Both the position numbers and the translations under genes were made by a program. Positions 24,958 through 33,172 of a stretch of 64,000 nt of DNA are shown here, one piece after another (positions within the stretch are counted from its first letter, which is position 1; every line of letters starts with the position of its first letter). Origin of the DNA: Candidatus Promineofilum glycogenicum. Lineage in GTDB: Bacteria > Chloroflexota > Anaerolineae > Promineifilales > Promineifilaceae. The stretch is taken from the NCBI GenBank assembly GCA_016707605.1, contig JADJHJ010000011.1:124001-188000 (forward strand). Reading direction: 5' to 3'. The notes below the pieces were generated by a model. The model was given only the letters and a program-made list of their open reading frames with translations. It was not told where the DNA came from and searched no databases.

Positions 24958-25824
24958 ATGGTGGCCCGACGAAACAAAGCGCTCTCTGTCCTGCTCACTC
25001 TTCTCGTAGCGTGTCTCGCCGCCTGCGCCGGCACCATTGACCAGACCATCACCTTCCTGGCCGACGAAGCGTGGCAATCCGACGCCACACTCTCCTTCCC
25101 GGCCGAGGTCGCGTCCCTTCTGGGCAGCCAGGTCGACAGCGAACTGAACGCCCTCCAGCAGGAGATCAACGCCCAGGGGGGCGAGATGCGCTGGGAACGG
25201 AGCGACGCTGACGGCAGCGCCACCTACACCGTCGAGGCCAGCGGCCAGGGCTATGATATCCTGCGCCGCGTGTCCTTCAGCGATATGAACGTCACTGCCG
25301 TGGAACAGGACGGCCAACGCCAACTGACCTTCACCGCCACCCCCGCCATCGATGCCGCTGCCCAGACGTTGACCGTCATCGGCGGCGAAATTCTCTCCAG
25401 CAACGGCACGGTCAGCGGCGGCGACACGGTACGCTGGGTCAACCCGTCGGTGACGATGGAGGCCGTGCTGACCGAGCGCGGCGGCGTGGCCGCGTTGCCG
25501 ATCGTGCCCATCCTGATCGGCGTCGCCCTCGTCGCCGGCGGCGGGCTGCTGGCCTGGTATCTGCTGCGGCGACGCAAGACGGCCCCGGCCGCCGGGCCGG
25601 CCTGGGCAGGTTATCCGCCACCGACGGCCGTTTCGCCGCCAATCGCGCCGCCGGCCGTGCCGCCCTATACACCCACGCCGCCCGCGCCACCGCCGGCCAA
25701 CCCCGGCCAGGCGGCCATCGCCCCCGGCGCGAAGCCGGCCGCGCGCTTCTGCGTCAGTTGCGGCACAGAACTGCGGGCGACGGCCAAATTCTGCGCCGCC
25801 TGCGGCCACCGCCAGCCCGACTAA
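24958..25824 (+). CDS. LppM-like lipoprotein with transmembrane helix and C-terminal zinc ribbon
   Basis: A 288-residue protein. The lipobox LAAC (Cys23) predicts lipidation outside the membrane. Residues about 28-170 are an extracytoplasmic domain resembling the LppM/DUF3153 type. A transmembrane helix (about 179-202, followed by LLRRRK) takes the chain back into the cell, and a Pro-rich linker ends in a zinc ribbon CVSCGTELRATAKFCAACG (Cys265, 268, 279, 282). So the ribbon should be cytoplasmic. It is the first gene of an eleven-gene operon in which most proteins carry this ribbon; the ribosome site is a clear AGGAGG. Confidence 0.8.
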   Translation: MVARRNKALSVLLTLLVACLAACAGTIDQTITFLADEAWQSDATLSFPAEVASLLGSQVDSELNALQQEINAQGGEMRWERSDADGSATYTVEASGQGYDILRRVSFSDMNVTAVEQDGQRQLTFTATPAIDAAAQTLTVIGGEILSSNGTVSGGDTVRWVNPSVTMEAVLTERGGVAALPIVPILIGVALVAGGGLLAWYLLRRRKTAPAAGPAWAGYPPPTAVSPPIAPPAVPPYTPTPPAPPPANPGQAAIAPGAKPAARFCVSCGTELRATAKFCAACGHRQPD

Positions 25825-25850
25825 CACCGCCCACGGAGAAGAGCCACACC

Positions 25851-26753
25851 ATGCAATGTCCCAACTGCGGCCAGGCCAACCGCGCCGACTCCCGCTTCTG
25901 CCAACGCTGTGGGGCTACTCTGGCCGGAGCCGCCCCCGCCGCCATCCCCGCCGGCCGGCCGGCCGGTTCCCCTCCGCCCGCCGCGCCCTTGCCCGCCCCG
26001 CCCCCGGCCATCGGCCAACTGGGCACGGGCGGCACGGCCGCGGGCAACATCTGGACGCCCTTCGCCGGCTACGGCACGCGCGGCCGCCACGTCTCCTGGC
26101 TGCTCGACAACCTCGGCCACCAGGCGGGCGACCTCCACACCGCCGTCACCGACCGCTTCCAGCAGCGCGCCGTGCCCAGCGCCCAGATGGGCTGGCAGCA
26201 GCTCACGGCGCAGGGCATCATCGTCGAGCGGCGGCCGTTCTACTTCGTCCAACGCGGCATCACCACCGTCGCCCTCTACATCGCCCAGTTCGGCCGCGAC
26301 CTCTACATCTCCCAGGTCACCTACGTGAAAAGCCCCATCAGCAGCCTGCGCGTCATCATTCTGGCGCTGATGATCCTGTTCCAGTTGTTCTTCATGTTCG
26401 GCTTCACCAACGCCGTGGGCAGCACCGTCGGCGGCGGCGGCGCGTTCGGCCTGCCGTCGGTCGACTTTGGCGGGCTGGCCTTCTTCCTGTGCCTCGTCGG
26501 CCCGCTGGGGATGCTCAACACGCTGGCCCTGCTGCTCGGCTCGATCTATAGCGTCTACAAGTTCTTCACCGAGAAGGACGTGCTGGCTATCCTGCGCCGC
26601 CGGCCGAACGAGTTCCAGCAGGACGACACCGTGGCCCTGGAGAAAGCGGTCGAAGAGACGGTGCGCCAGGCGTTGGATAAGATCGGCATCGCCACCACCC
26701 TCATGCCGCCGTCGAACATGGCCACCTTCGGCTCGCGGCCACGCCTCATTTGA
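25851..26753 (+). CDS. Zinc-ribbon protein with two membrane helices
   Basis: A 300-residue protein from ATG at 25851. The N-terminus is a double-CxxC ribbon, MQCPNCGQANRADSRFCQRC, followed by an Ala/Pro-rich linker (about 25-60). Residues about 70-155 are a globular domain that includes IIVERRPFYFVQRGI. Two hydrophobic helices follow (about 160-180 and 200-230), and a polar C-terminal tail. With an even number of helices both ends would be cytoplasmic. I do not recognise the middle domain. It lies 26 nt after the first operon gene and 8 nt before the HerA-like gene. Confidence 0.8.
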   Translation: MQCPNCGQANRADSRFCQRCGATLAGAAPAAIPAGRPAGSPPPAAPLPAPPPAIGQLGTGGTAAGNIWTPFAGYGTRGRHVSWLLDNLGHQAGDLHTAVTDRFQQRAVPSAQMGWQQLTAQGIIVERRPFYFVQRGITTVALYIAQFGRDLYISQVTYVKSPISSLRVIILALMILFQLFFMFGFTNAVGSTVGGGGAFGLPSVDFGGLAFFLCLVGPLGMLNTLALLLGSIYSVYKFFTEKDVLAILRRRPNEFQQDDTVALEKAVEETVRQALDKIGIATTLMPPSNMATFGSRPRLI

Positions 26754-26761
26754 GATTGACC

Positions 26762-29503
26762 ATGCCCGCGCCCCTCGTTCTGCCCACCATTCAGGTCTTG
26801 CCCGCCCCCGCCGGCGGGCCGCACGCGGGCGGCGTGGAGACGGCCCTGTTCGGCTATCGCCTGCCCTATCTGCCCGACTTCCTGGCCGACAACACCCTGC
26901 TGGCCGAACGCCCGCCGGAGCGCATGGCCGAGGCGTTGGGGCGCATGGTGCGCTTCGTGCTGGGGCTGCGCAAGTATCGCGACAGCGCCTACGCCCTGCG
27001 CTACGTCGCCCGGCCGGAGCGCGGTCAGATCGACGTCTATCTGCTCGGCCGCCTGTGCGCCCCGCCGGGCAGCGCCCGCCCCACCGCCGCCCAGGCCGCC
27101 CGCGACCTGGCCATCCACCTGGCCACCCATCGCCTGCCGGCCGAGCCGCTGACCGGCGATGCCCTGCGCGACGCCCTCTTCCCGTTCGGCCCGCAGCCGC
27201 TCATCGTCGAACTGCGCCAGGCCGAAGACGTCGTGCCGCTGCTGACGGTCAACCAGGAAGCCTACGTCATCTACCCCTACCGCGCCCCGCGCGGGGCGTT
27301 CCTGGAGCCGTTCGAGAGCCTGTTGCGCCAGCCGCACCCGGCGGCGGTTAGCATCTACCTGGAGCCGACCGACCTCTCGCCCGACGAGCGCCAACGCCTG
27401 TTCGAGGCCGCCCATCTGGCCGAGACGGTGGCCGACCTGGAGCGGCGCACCATGTCCGACGTCTCCGCCCGGCGGCTACGCGACCCCGGCGCGGAACTCG
27501 TCGGCCGCCTCTACAACGCCTACCGCAAGTCGCTCGATGAGCCGTTCCTGCTGGCCGTCCAGGTGGCCGGGCCGGACGCCAACACCGTCTGGACGGTGGC
27601 CCGCGGGCTGGGCGCGGCCGTCACCACGCCGCCGGAAGTGAGCGACGGCGACGGGCGGGCGGCCAACGAGCGGCTGCCCAGCGCGGCCGAGGTCGTGGCC
27701 CCGCGCAACGAGGGCGAGGCGGCGGCGGCCCGGCGCGCCTTCAGCACCCTCGTCTATCGCCCCTGGGCGGCTACGCGAGCCAGCGAGGGCAAGGCGCGGC
27801 TGCCTTACCTGGCCGGTGCGGAGGGGGCGGCGGCGGCCTTCCGCTTCCCCATCAGCGTGCGCGGCGGCGTGCCGGGCATCGCCGTGCGCCAGTCGCCGCC
27901 CGACTTCGAGACCGGCCCGCGCCTGGCGGCGGCGGCGGCCGACGAGCTGCACCTGGGCGCGCTGCGGCGCGGCGGCGCGGTCACGGTCAAACTCAAGGCT
28001 CTGACCCGCCACGCCCTCATCACCGGCTTCACCGGCGCGGGCAAGACCAACACCGTCCTCTACCTGCTCGACCAACTGTGGCGGCAGCACCACCTGCCCT
28101 TCCTGGTCATCGAGTCGGCCAAGAAGGAGTATCGCGGCCTGTTGCGCCAGCCGGGCTTCGACGACCTGCTCATCTTCACCCTGGGCGACGAGCGCACCGT
28201 GCCCTTCCGCCTCAACCCGTTCGAGCTGCTGCCCGGCGTGCGGCTGGAGGCCCACATCGGCCGCCTGCGCACCTGCTTCGACGCCGCCCTGCCCCAGTTC
28301 GGCATCCTGCCGTCGATCATCTCCGAGAGCATCCAGCGCGTCTACGAGGATAAGGGCTGGCGCTTCACCGACGTGGGCGGCGAGAAGGACGCCCCCTTCC
28401 CGACAATGCGCGACCTGTTCCGCACCGCCGTCCAGGTGTCGGAGTCGCGCGGCTACGCCGGCGAGACGTACCACAACATCCGCGCCGCCGTCGGCGGGCG
28501 CATCGGCGAGCTGCTGCGCGGCAGCAACGGCCGCATGTTCAACACCCAGCGCTCCTACCCGCTCGACGTGCTCATGCACCGGCCGGTCATCCTGGAACTC
28601 AACGACCTGCGCGCCGACGACAAGGCGCTGACGATGATGTTCCTGCTAATGCTGGTGCGCGAGTACCGCGAGTTGCACTCGTCGGCAACGCTGCAACACC
28701 TGACGGTCATCGAGGAGGCCCACAACGTCATGGGCAACGTCAAGGCCACCGGCCCGTCGGAAGTGGCCGCCGACACCAAGGGGCAGGCGGTGCAATCCTT
28801 CGCCGACCTGCTGACCGAGGTGCGCGCCTATGGCGAGGGCATCCTCATCGCCGACCAAAGCCCGGAGAAGCTACTGCCCGACGCCGTGCGCAACACCAAT
28901 CTGCAAATCGCCCACCAGTTGCGCGACGCCAAAGACCGCGAAGCCATCGCCCGCGCCCTGATCATGGACGAAGCCCAGCGCGACTACCTGGGCAAGCTGG
29001 GCGTGGGCGAGGCGGCCGTCTTCCTGACCGGCATGGAGAAGGCGACCTTCATGCAGGTTCCGCCCTACAAGGACGACGCCGGCCTCGACCGCCCGGCGAC
29101 CGACGCCGACGTGGCCGCCCACATGGCCCGCTTCACCGCCGCCCACCAGACAGCCCACCTGCCCTTCGACGGCTGCCGCTTCTGTGGCAGCCCGTGCCGC
29201 TTCCTGGAGATCATGGAGCCGCAGACGCGCGAGCCGGAGCGCCACGAGCGCTTCCGCGCCGCGCTGCTGGGCTTCGACGAACGGCCGGAGCCGGCAGCCT
29301 GGCCGGAGAACTGGGCCAGCGTGGCCCGCGTCTGCGCCGAGGCCGCCAGGGCCGCGGCCGTGGCCGCCGCGCCCGATAAGCCTGCGCCGCCTCTCCACCC
29401 CGACGCCGCCTACTGCTATCTAGCCCAGGAGATCGATTTCCCGTTCACCGAGCACATGCGCCGCGAGTTCATTCGCGCTTTTGAACGTGTGACCGTTGTC
29501 TAG
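26762..29503 (+). CDS. HerA/DUF87-type P-loop ATPase with C-terminal Cys cluster
   Basis: A 913-residue protein from ATG at 26762 (a TTG 12 nt earlier is possible). The first ~370 residues are a large N-terminal region I cannot assign. The ATPase core has Walker A GFTGAGKT (about 422-429), Walker B TVIEEAHN (about 648-655) and an arginine-rich C-terminal part, as in HerA/VirB4-like translocases that pump DNA or proteins as hexamers. Near residue 803 a CRFCGSPC cluster could bind zinc or a metal cluster. No NurA nuclease, Sir2 or other known HerA partner is next to it; its neighbours are zinc-ribbon membrane proteins. Confidence 0.85.
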   Translation: MPAPLVLPTIQVLPAPAGGPHAGGVETALFGYRLPYLPDFLADNTLLAERPPERMAEALGRMVRFVLGLRKYRDSAYALRYVARPERGQIDVYLLGRLCAPPGSARPTAAQAARDLAIHLATHRLPAEPLTGDALRDALFPFGPQPLIVELRQAEDVVPLLTVNQEAYVIYPYRAPRGAFLEPFESLLRQPHPAAVSIYLEPTDLSPDERQRLFEAAHLAETVADLERRTMSDVSARRLRDPGAELVGRLYNAYRKSLDEPFLLAVQVAGPDANTVWTVARGLGAAVTTPPEVSDGDGRAANERLPSAAEVVAPRNEGEAAAARRAFSTLVYRPWAATRASEGKARLPYLAGAEGAAAAFRFPISVRGGVPGIAVRQSPPDFETGPRLAAAAADELHLGALRRGGAVTVKLKALTRHALITGFTGAGKTNTVLYLLDQLWRQHHLPFLVIESAKKEYRGLLRQPGFDDLLIFTLGDERTVPFRLNPFELLPGVRLEAHIGRLRTCFDAALPQFGILPSIISESIQRVYEDKGWRFTDVGGEKDAPFPTMRDLFRTAVQVSESRGYAGETYHNIRAAVGGRIGELLRGSNGRMFNTQRSYPLDVLMHRPVILELNDLRADDKALTMMFLLMLVREYRELHSSATLQHLTVIEEAHNVMGNVKATGPSEVAADTKGQAVQSFADLLTEVRAYGEGILIADQSPEKLLPDAVRNTNLQIAHQLRDAKDREAIARALIMDEAQRDYLGKLGVGEAAVFLTGMEKATFMQVPPYKDDAGLDRPATDADVAAHMARFTAAHQTAHLPFDGCRFCGSPCRFLEIMEPQTREPERHERFRAALLGFDERPEPAAWPENWASVARVCAEAARAAAVAAAPDKPAPPLHPDAAYCYLAQEIDFPFTEHMRREFIRAFERVTVV

Positions 29504-29530
29504 TCCAGGTCTGATAAGGAGTCGTGAGTC

Positions 29531-29728
29531 ATGAGTATCGTTTCCTGTCCCAATTGCGGCCATCCGAACGTGGATTCGGCCAAGTTCTGCGCCAAGTGCG
29601 GCAACAAGCTGACCTCGGGCGAGACGCTGGTCATGGGCGGCGCCAGCGATCCCAACATGCCCCCTGCCCTCGACCGCGCTGTCCAGCCCGCCGCGCCGCG
29701 AGCCGACGCCGCCGATGACCACCAATGA
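29531..29728 (+). CDS. Small stand-alone zinc-ribbon protein
   Basis: A 65-residue protein: MSIVSCPNCGHPNVDSAKFC then AKCGNKL form a complete double-CxxC ribbon, followed by an Ala/Pro-rich tail. There is no other domain and no membrane segment. It overlaps the next gene by 14 nt. As a lone ribbon in an operon of ribbon-bearing membrane proteins it could be an adaptor or a separately encoded cytoplasmic head for the next membrane protein. Confidence 0.78.
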   Translation: MSIVSCPNCGHPNVDSAKFCAKCGNKLTSGETLVMGGASDPNMPPALDRAVQPAAPRADAADDHQ

Positions 29729-30209
29729 GCAGCCAGCCTTTAGCCCGCCGACCCCCGCCTACACGCCGCCGGCCTACACGCCGCCGCCGGCCCGCCCGCC
29801 CGCGGCCCCTCCGCCGGCCGCGCCCGCCCCGGTCTACACCCCCGGCGCGGCCGCGTACGGTGGCGCGGCCTCATACGGCGGCGGCCAGCCCGCGGCCCCA
29901 ATGGTCGAACCGGCCGCCGGCGGCCACCGCTTCGTCGCCATGCGCACCATCGCCGGGCTGTGCAACGTTCTGGCCATCATCTCGTTGGTTTTGGGTTTCC
30001 TCGGTGGTCTGGTTTGGGGCTACATCCTGGGGTCCAACTTTATCGGACTCATTGGCGGCGTCCTCGGCGGCCTGATCGTTGGAGCTATCGCCGGCGGGCT
30101 GGGCTGGGTCTACTGGCGGCTACTGGGCGAGGGCATCTGGGTCATCCTCGAAATCGCCGACAACACGCGGCGGACGGCGGCGGCGCTGGAACGGCAGCAG
30201 CGGTCGTAA
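29715..30209 (+). CDS. Pro-rich small membrane protein
   Basis: A 164-residue protein. Residues 1-70 are Pro/Ala/Tyr-rich low complexity (PAYTPPAYTPPP, SYGGGQPAAP). Two hydrophobic helices (about 78-105 and 108-135) are rich in Gly and Ile, and a short cytoplasmic tail follows. Its start lies 14 nt inside the preceding ribbon gene, and the Pro-rich linker resembles those joining ribbon to membrane helix in neighbouring proteins, so the two genes together mimic one ribbon-linker-membrane protein. No enzyme motif is visible. Confidence 0.72.
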   Translation: MTTNEQPAFSPPTPAYTPPAYTPPPARPPAAPPPAAPAPVYTPGAAAYGGAASYGGGQPAAPMVEPAAGGHRFVAMRTIAGLCNVLAIISLVLGFLGGLVWGYILGSNFIGLIGGVLGGLIVGAIAGGLGWVYWRLLGEGIWVILEIADNTRRTAAALERQQRS

Positions 30210-30224
30210 TCCGGGAGCCAACTC

Positions 30225-30867
30225 ATGTCCGAACGATTTTCACCCAACGAACCATCAGAGGCCAAAGAGCCGACTCAGGAAGCGAAGTCGATCTCGCCGG
30301 AGGCCAGGGCCAGGATGCAAGGTGGGCCGGAAGCGACCAAGCCCGGCGACCTGAATCACCCGATGGAGGGCGCAGGGCTGGGGCCAGTTCTACGGCGACG
30401 GCCGCGGCGGGATTATCACGCCAGAGATGCAGGAGTTGCACAAGTCGCCGGAGTTCGCGCGGTGCCCGCGAGCCAGGCAGACGCCAACCGCCCATTGACC
30501 AGCCAGTGATACACCCGCCCCTGCACGACGGACGACCGAAGGACCCGCCTGGCCCAATGACGATCCGCCACCCAACGATACCCCCTCGCCCGGCTCGCCT
30601 CCGGTCAGCAAGGAGGATCAGGCCACGCTCGACTGGATGAAAAAGGAGCGCGAACGGCAAGAGACAGAGGTTAAGGACGATCTCAAGAAGTGGGACGAGC
30701 GGCCGAAGCCGGTGTATTACCGCGGCCCGGATGACCCACCGCTCAACGCCCCTCACTTCGAACGCCTTCCGCCGGACAAGATCAACGACGCGCCGCGCCC
30801 CATGACCGAGACGCCCGTCCCCAACCGCGGCCGGCGATCCATGCAGGGCAATACCAACGACGCCTGA
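30225..30867 (+). pseudogene. Degraded or mis-assembled hydrophilic gene (several frameshifts)
   Basis: ATG at 30225 opens a polar protein (MSERFSPNEPSEAKEPTQEA). Near 30366-30375 the sensible frame changes to one reading GWGQFYGDGRGGIITPEMQE, then a stop (30496) or a third frame interrupts it. From about 30550 the frame reads NDDPPPNDTPSPG and on through WMKKERERQETEVKDD and KKWDERPKPVYYRGPDD to 30867. Protein-like sequence in three successive frames indicates at least two indels. I do not recognise the family; the C-terminal part is acidic/basic helix and Pro-rich tail. It may be a real soluble operon member misread by the assembly. Confidence 0.55.
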
Positions 30868-30889
30868 GAGCTTGCCATAGGAGATAACA

Positions 30890-31072
30890 ATGACCGCCGA
30901 ATCAACCGCCGTCAAAGCCGTCAGCGACGGCACCAAGGGCATCGTCCGCAACGCCGAGAACCTGGTCAAGAAACTGTGGTCGATCATGGACGCCGCCTCG
31001 GAGAAGAAAGCGCCCGGCGACTACCTCTCGTCGCGGGCCATCAGCAGCATCCAGGGCAAGCGCCCGCAGTAG
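30890..31072 (+). CDS. Small helical protein of unknown function
   Basis: A 60-residue protein, MTAESTAVKAVSDGTKGIVR and so on, with an amphipathic middle (VKKLWSIMDAAS) and a basic end (SIQGKRPQ). A GGAG ribosome site (ATAGGAGATAACA) precedes the ATG. It lies 22 nt after the frameshifted gene and 13 nt before the next, with codon use like the operon, which makes it likely to be real. No family is recognised. Confidence 0.6.
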   Translation: MTAESTAVKAVSDGTKGIVRNAENLVKKLWSIMDAASEKKAPGDYLSSRAISSIQGKRPQ

Positions 31073-31085
31073 CCGGAGCCGGCCA

Positions 31086-31766
31086 ATGAACAGCTTTTTC
31101 GACAAGATGCGCTCCGGCGCGGGCAAGGCGGCCTTCGAGGCCGACAAGCTGCGGCGGGTGACGAGTGCCCAGGCGGAGTTGCGCGGCCTGCGCGATGAGT
31201 TGCAGAAGGCCGTCGCCATCGTCGGCCGCGTCGCCTTCGACCTGCACCAGCGCGGCCAGGTCGGCCCGCCGGAGTTGCGCGCCGTCTGCGAGCAGGCCGC
31301 GGCGGCGCTGGCTCTGATCAATGCCAAGGAGGAGGACATCGAGCGCATCCGCGCCGAGCAGTTCGTCGAGCCGTCCTTCGCCGCCTATCAGCCGGGCGGC
31401 GGGCTGATCTGCCCGGCCGGCCACGGGCCGCTGCCCGGCGTGGCGCGCTACTGCCAGCACTGCGGCCAGCCGGGCATCTCCCCCGCCGCCCCACCCGCCT
31501 TCGCCTGCCCCACGTGCAACGCGCCCCTGGAGGCCGACGCGCGCTTCTGCGCCAACTGCGGCCAACCGCTGGCCGCGCCGGAGCCGCCGACGCCGGAGCC
31601 ACTCCGCCCGACCGACCCCAACCAGCCGGCGACCGTGCGCCTCGGCGACAAAGGCCCAGCCTCCACGGCCCCCGTCACCGCCTGTCCGTCGTGCGGCACG
31701 CCCCTGCCCAGCGCCGACGCCCCCTTCTGCGTCACCTGCGGCTACCCGCTCAAGCGCCCTGCCTAG
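31086..31766 (+). CDS. Coiled-coil protein with three zinc ribbons
   Basis: A 226-residue soluble protein. Residues 1-95 are helical/coiled coil (EADKLRRVTSAQAELRGLRD). Three CxxC-pair modules follow: ICPAGHGPLPGVARYCQHCG (one ligand position is His rather than Cys), FACPTCNAPLEADARFCANC and ACPSCGTPLPSADAPFCVTC, joined by Pro-rich linkers. This multi-ribbon, membrane-free protein could act as the scaffold or reader for the other ribbon proteins of the operon. There is no catalytic motif. Confidence 0.8.
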   Translation: MNSFFDKMRSGAGKAAFEADKLRRVTSAQAELRGLRDELQKAVAIVGRVAFDLHQRGQVGPPELRAVCEQAAAALALINAKEEDIERIRAEQFVEPSFAAYQPGGGLICPAGHGPLPGVARYCQHCGQPGISPAAPPAFACPTCNAPLEADARFCANCGQPLAAPEPPTPEPLRPTDPNQPATVRLGDKGPASTAPVTACPSCGTPLPSADAPFCVTCGYPLKRPA

Positions 31767-31771
31767 CACTT

Positions 31772-33151
31772 ATGCCAACTATCATGCGCCGACACCCACC
31801 CATCCACCTCATCCTCCTGCCGCTGTTGCTGGGACTTCTGGCCCTGGCCCGGCCCGCCGCGGCCCAGACCGGCGATACACTTGTCGTCACCGTCGAGCCG
31901 CTCATCGTTGCCCCTGGCGAGTCAGTCACTGTCGCCGTCAAGAACTTCCGCTGGAACGGCGTTGCCCGGCTCGACGTAACTATAGACCCCGAAGGCGGCG
32001 AGCCGATCGTTCTGGCCGAGGGGCTGCGCCTCGGCCCGCGCCGCCGCGCCAATCTGCCGGTCTCACTGTCCCAACCCGGAGTCTACGAAGCAGTGGTCGT
32101 CGGTCAGTGGATCTTTGGTGAAGCCGTCGATCTGGAAGTCGGCGCTTACGCGGCCACAGCCGGCTCGACCGTCGGCAGCGTAGCCCTGGGCGACAGCGTG
32201 TCCGGCGTCATCGTCCCCGACCCGGCCTGGGAGGGCGGCCTGGGGCTGGGCGGCTGGACCTTTGAGCTAACCGAGCCTCAAGCCATTACTCTCTACGCCC
32301 AGCCCCAGGCCGGGGGAGCCATTGACGAGATGATCATTGTGGGCAACGGCGTCGAACACTATGCTGAGGGCAGCGGACTCATGGCCAACGTCGAACTTGC
32401 GCCGGGCCAATACGCTGTCCTTCTGACGGCCGAGGAGGAGACCAACTACACCCTGACCCTGAATACTGGGGCCAGCGGCGACGCCGAGGGCGGGCCGCTC
32501 GCGCCGGGGACGACGTTGCCCGGCCTGCTCTCCCCCGCCGATGACGTGGACGAGTTCACCTTCAGCGCCGCGCCGGGCGACGTGGTCTACGCCGCCATGT
32601 CGGCCACCGACCAGGCCCTCGATCCCTACCTGGAACTGCTCGACCCCGTTGGCAACCTCGTCGCCGCCAACGACGACGCCCGTGGCTTCGACGCCGCCCT
32701 GGCCTACGTCGCCCCTGTGGCCGGGCAATACGTCCTGCGGCTGACCAGCAACCAGGGCAACACGGCCGGCGGCTACGCCGTCGAGTTGGCCTTCGACCCG
32801 GAGATGACCCGCCAGACGCCGCCGACGCTCATCACCGTGGGCAACGTGGCCCAGGGGCAGGTGGAGCGTGGCGGGGCGCAGGCATGGCGCATGGCCGGCG
32901 CGGCGGGCGAGCGTCTGGGCGTCCGCGTGGAAAGCCGCACGTCCGGCTTCGACGCCCAACTGACGGTCTACGGCCCCGACGGCGCGCAGGTCGCCACCGA
33001 CGACGACAGCGGCGGCAACCTCAACCCGCTGCTCAATCTGACTCTGCCCGACGACGGCTACTACACTCTCGTCGTCGGCAGCTACACCGGCGACGCCGGC
33101 CAGTACAGCCTGGCCACCGCCGCCCAACCCTTCCCGACGCCGACACCCTGA
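31772..33151 (+). CDS. Secreted protein with two PPC (pre-peptidase C-terminal) domains
   Basis: A 459-residue protein. A signal peptide (PIHLILLPLLLGLLALARPA, ending AAA-Q) is followed by an Ig-like region (about 38-135) and two PPC-type beta-sandwiches: about 245-335 (FTFSAAPGDVVY, DPYLELLDPVGNLVAANDD) and about 358-450 (AWRMAGAAGERLGVRVES, YGPDGAQVATDDDSGG). PPC domains usually accompany secreted peptidases, but no peptidase is present here. The start is ATG at 31772, with ATG at 31784 possible. It has no zinc ribbon and would be the exported partner of the operon. Confidence 0.78.
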   Translation: MPTIMRRHPPIHLILLPLLLGLLALARPAAAQTGDTLVVTVEPLIVAPGESVTVAVKNFRWNGVARLDVTIDPEGGEPIVLAEGLRLGPRRRANLPVSLSQPGVYEAVVVGQWIFGEAVDLEVGAYAATAGSTVGSVALGDSVSGVIVPDPAWEGGLGLGGWTFELTEPQAITLYAQPQAGGAIDEMIIVGNGVEHYAEGSGLMANVELAPGQYAVLLTAEEETNYTLTLNTGASGDAEGGPLAPGTTLPGLLSPADDVDEFTFSAAPGDVVYAAMSATDQALDPYLELLDPVGNLVAANDDARGFDAALAYVAPVAGQYVLRLTSNQGNTAGGYAVELAFDPEMTRQTPPTLITVGNVAQGQVERGGAQAWRMAGAAGERLGVRVESRTSGFDAQLTVYGPDGAQVATDDDSGGNLNPLLNLTLPDDGYYTLVVGSYTGDAGQYSLATAAQPFPTPTP

Positions 33152-33172
33152 TCCCGCGTCAGAGGAGCCATC

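Noticed and set aside
26750..26761. TTG start for the HerA-like gene
   Set aside because: It overlaps the preceding stop and lacks any benefit over the ATG at 26762; it stays possible but less likely.
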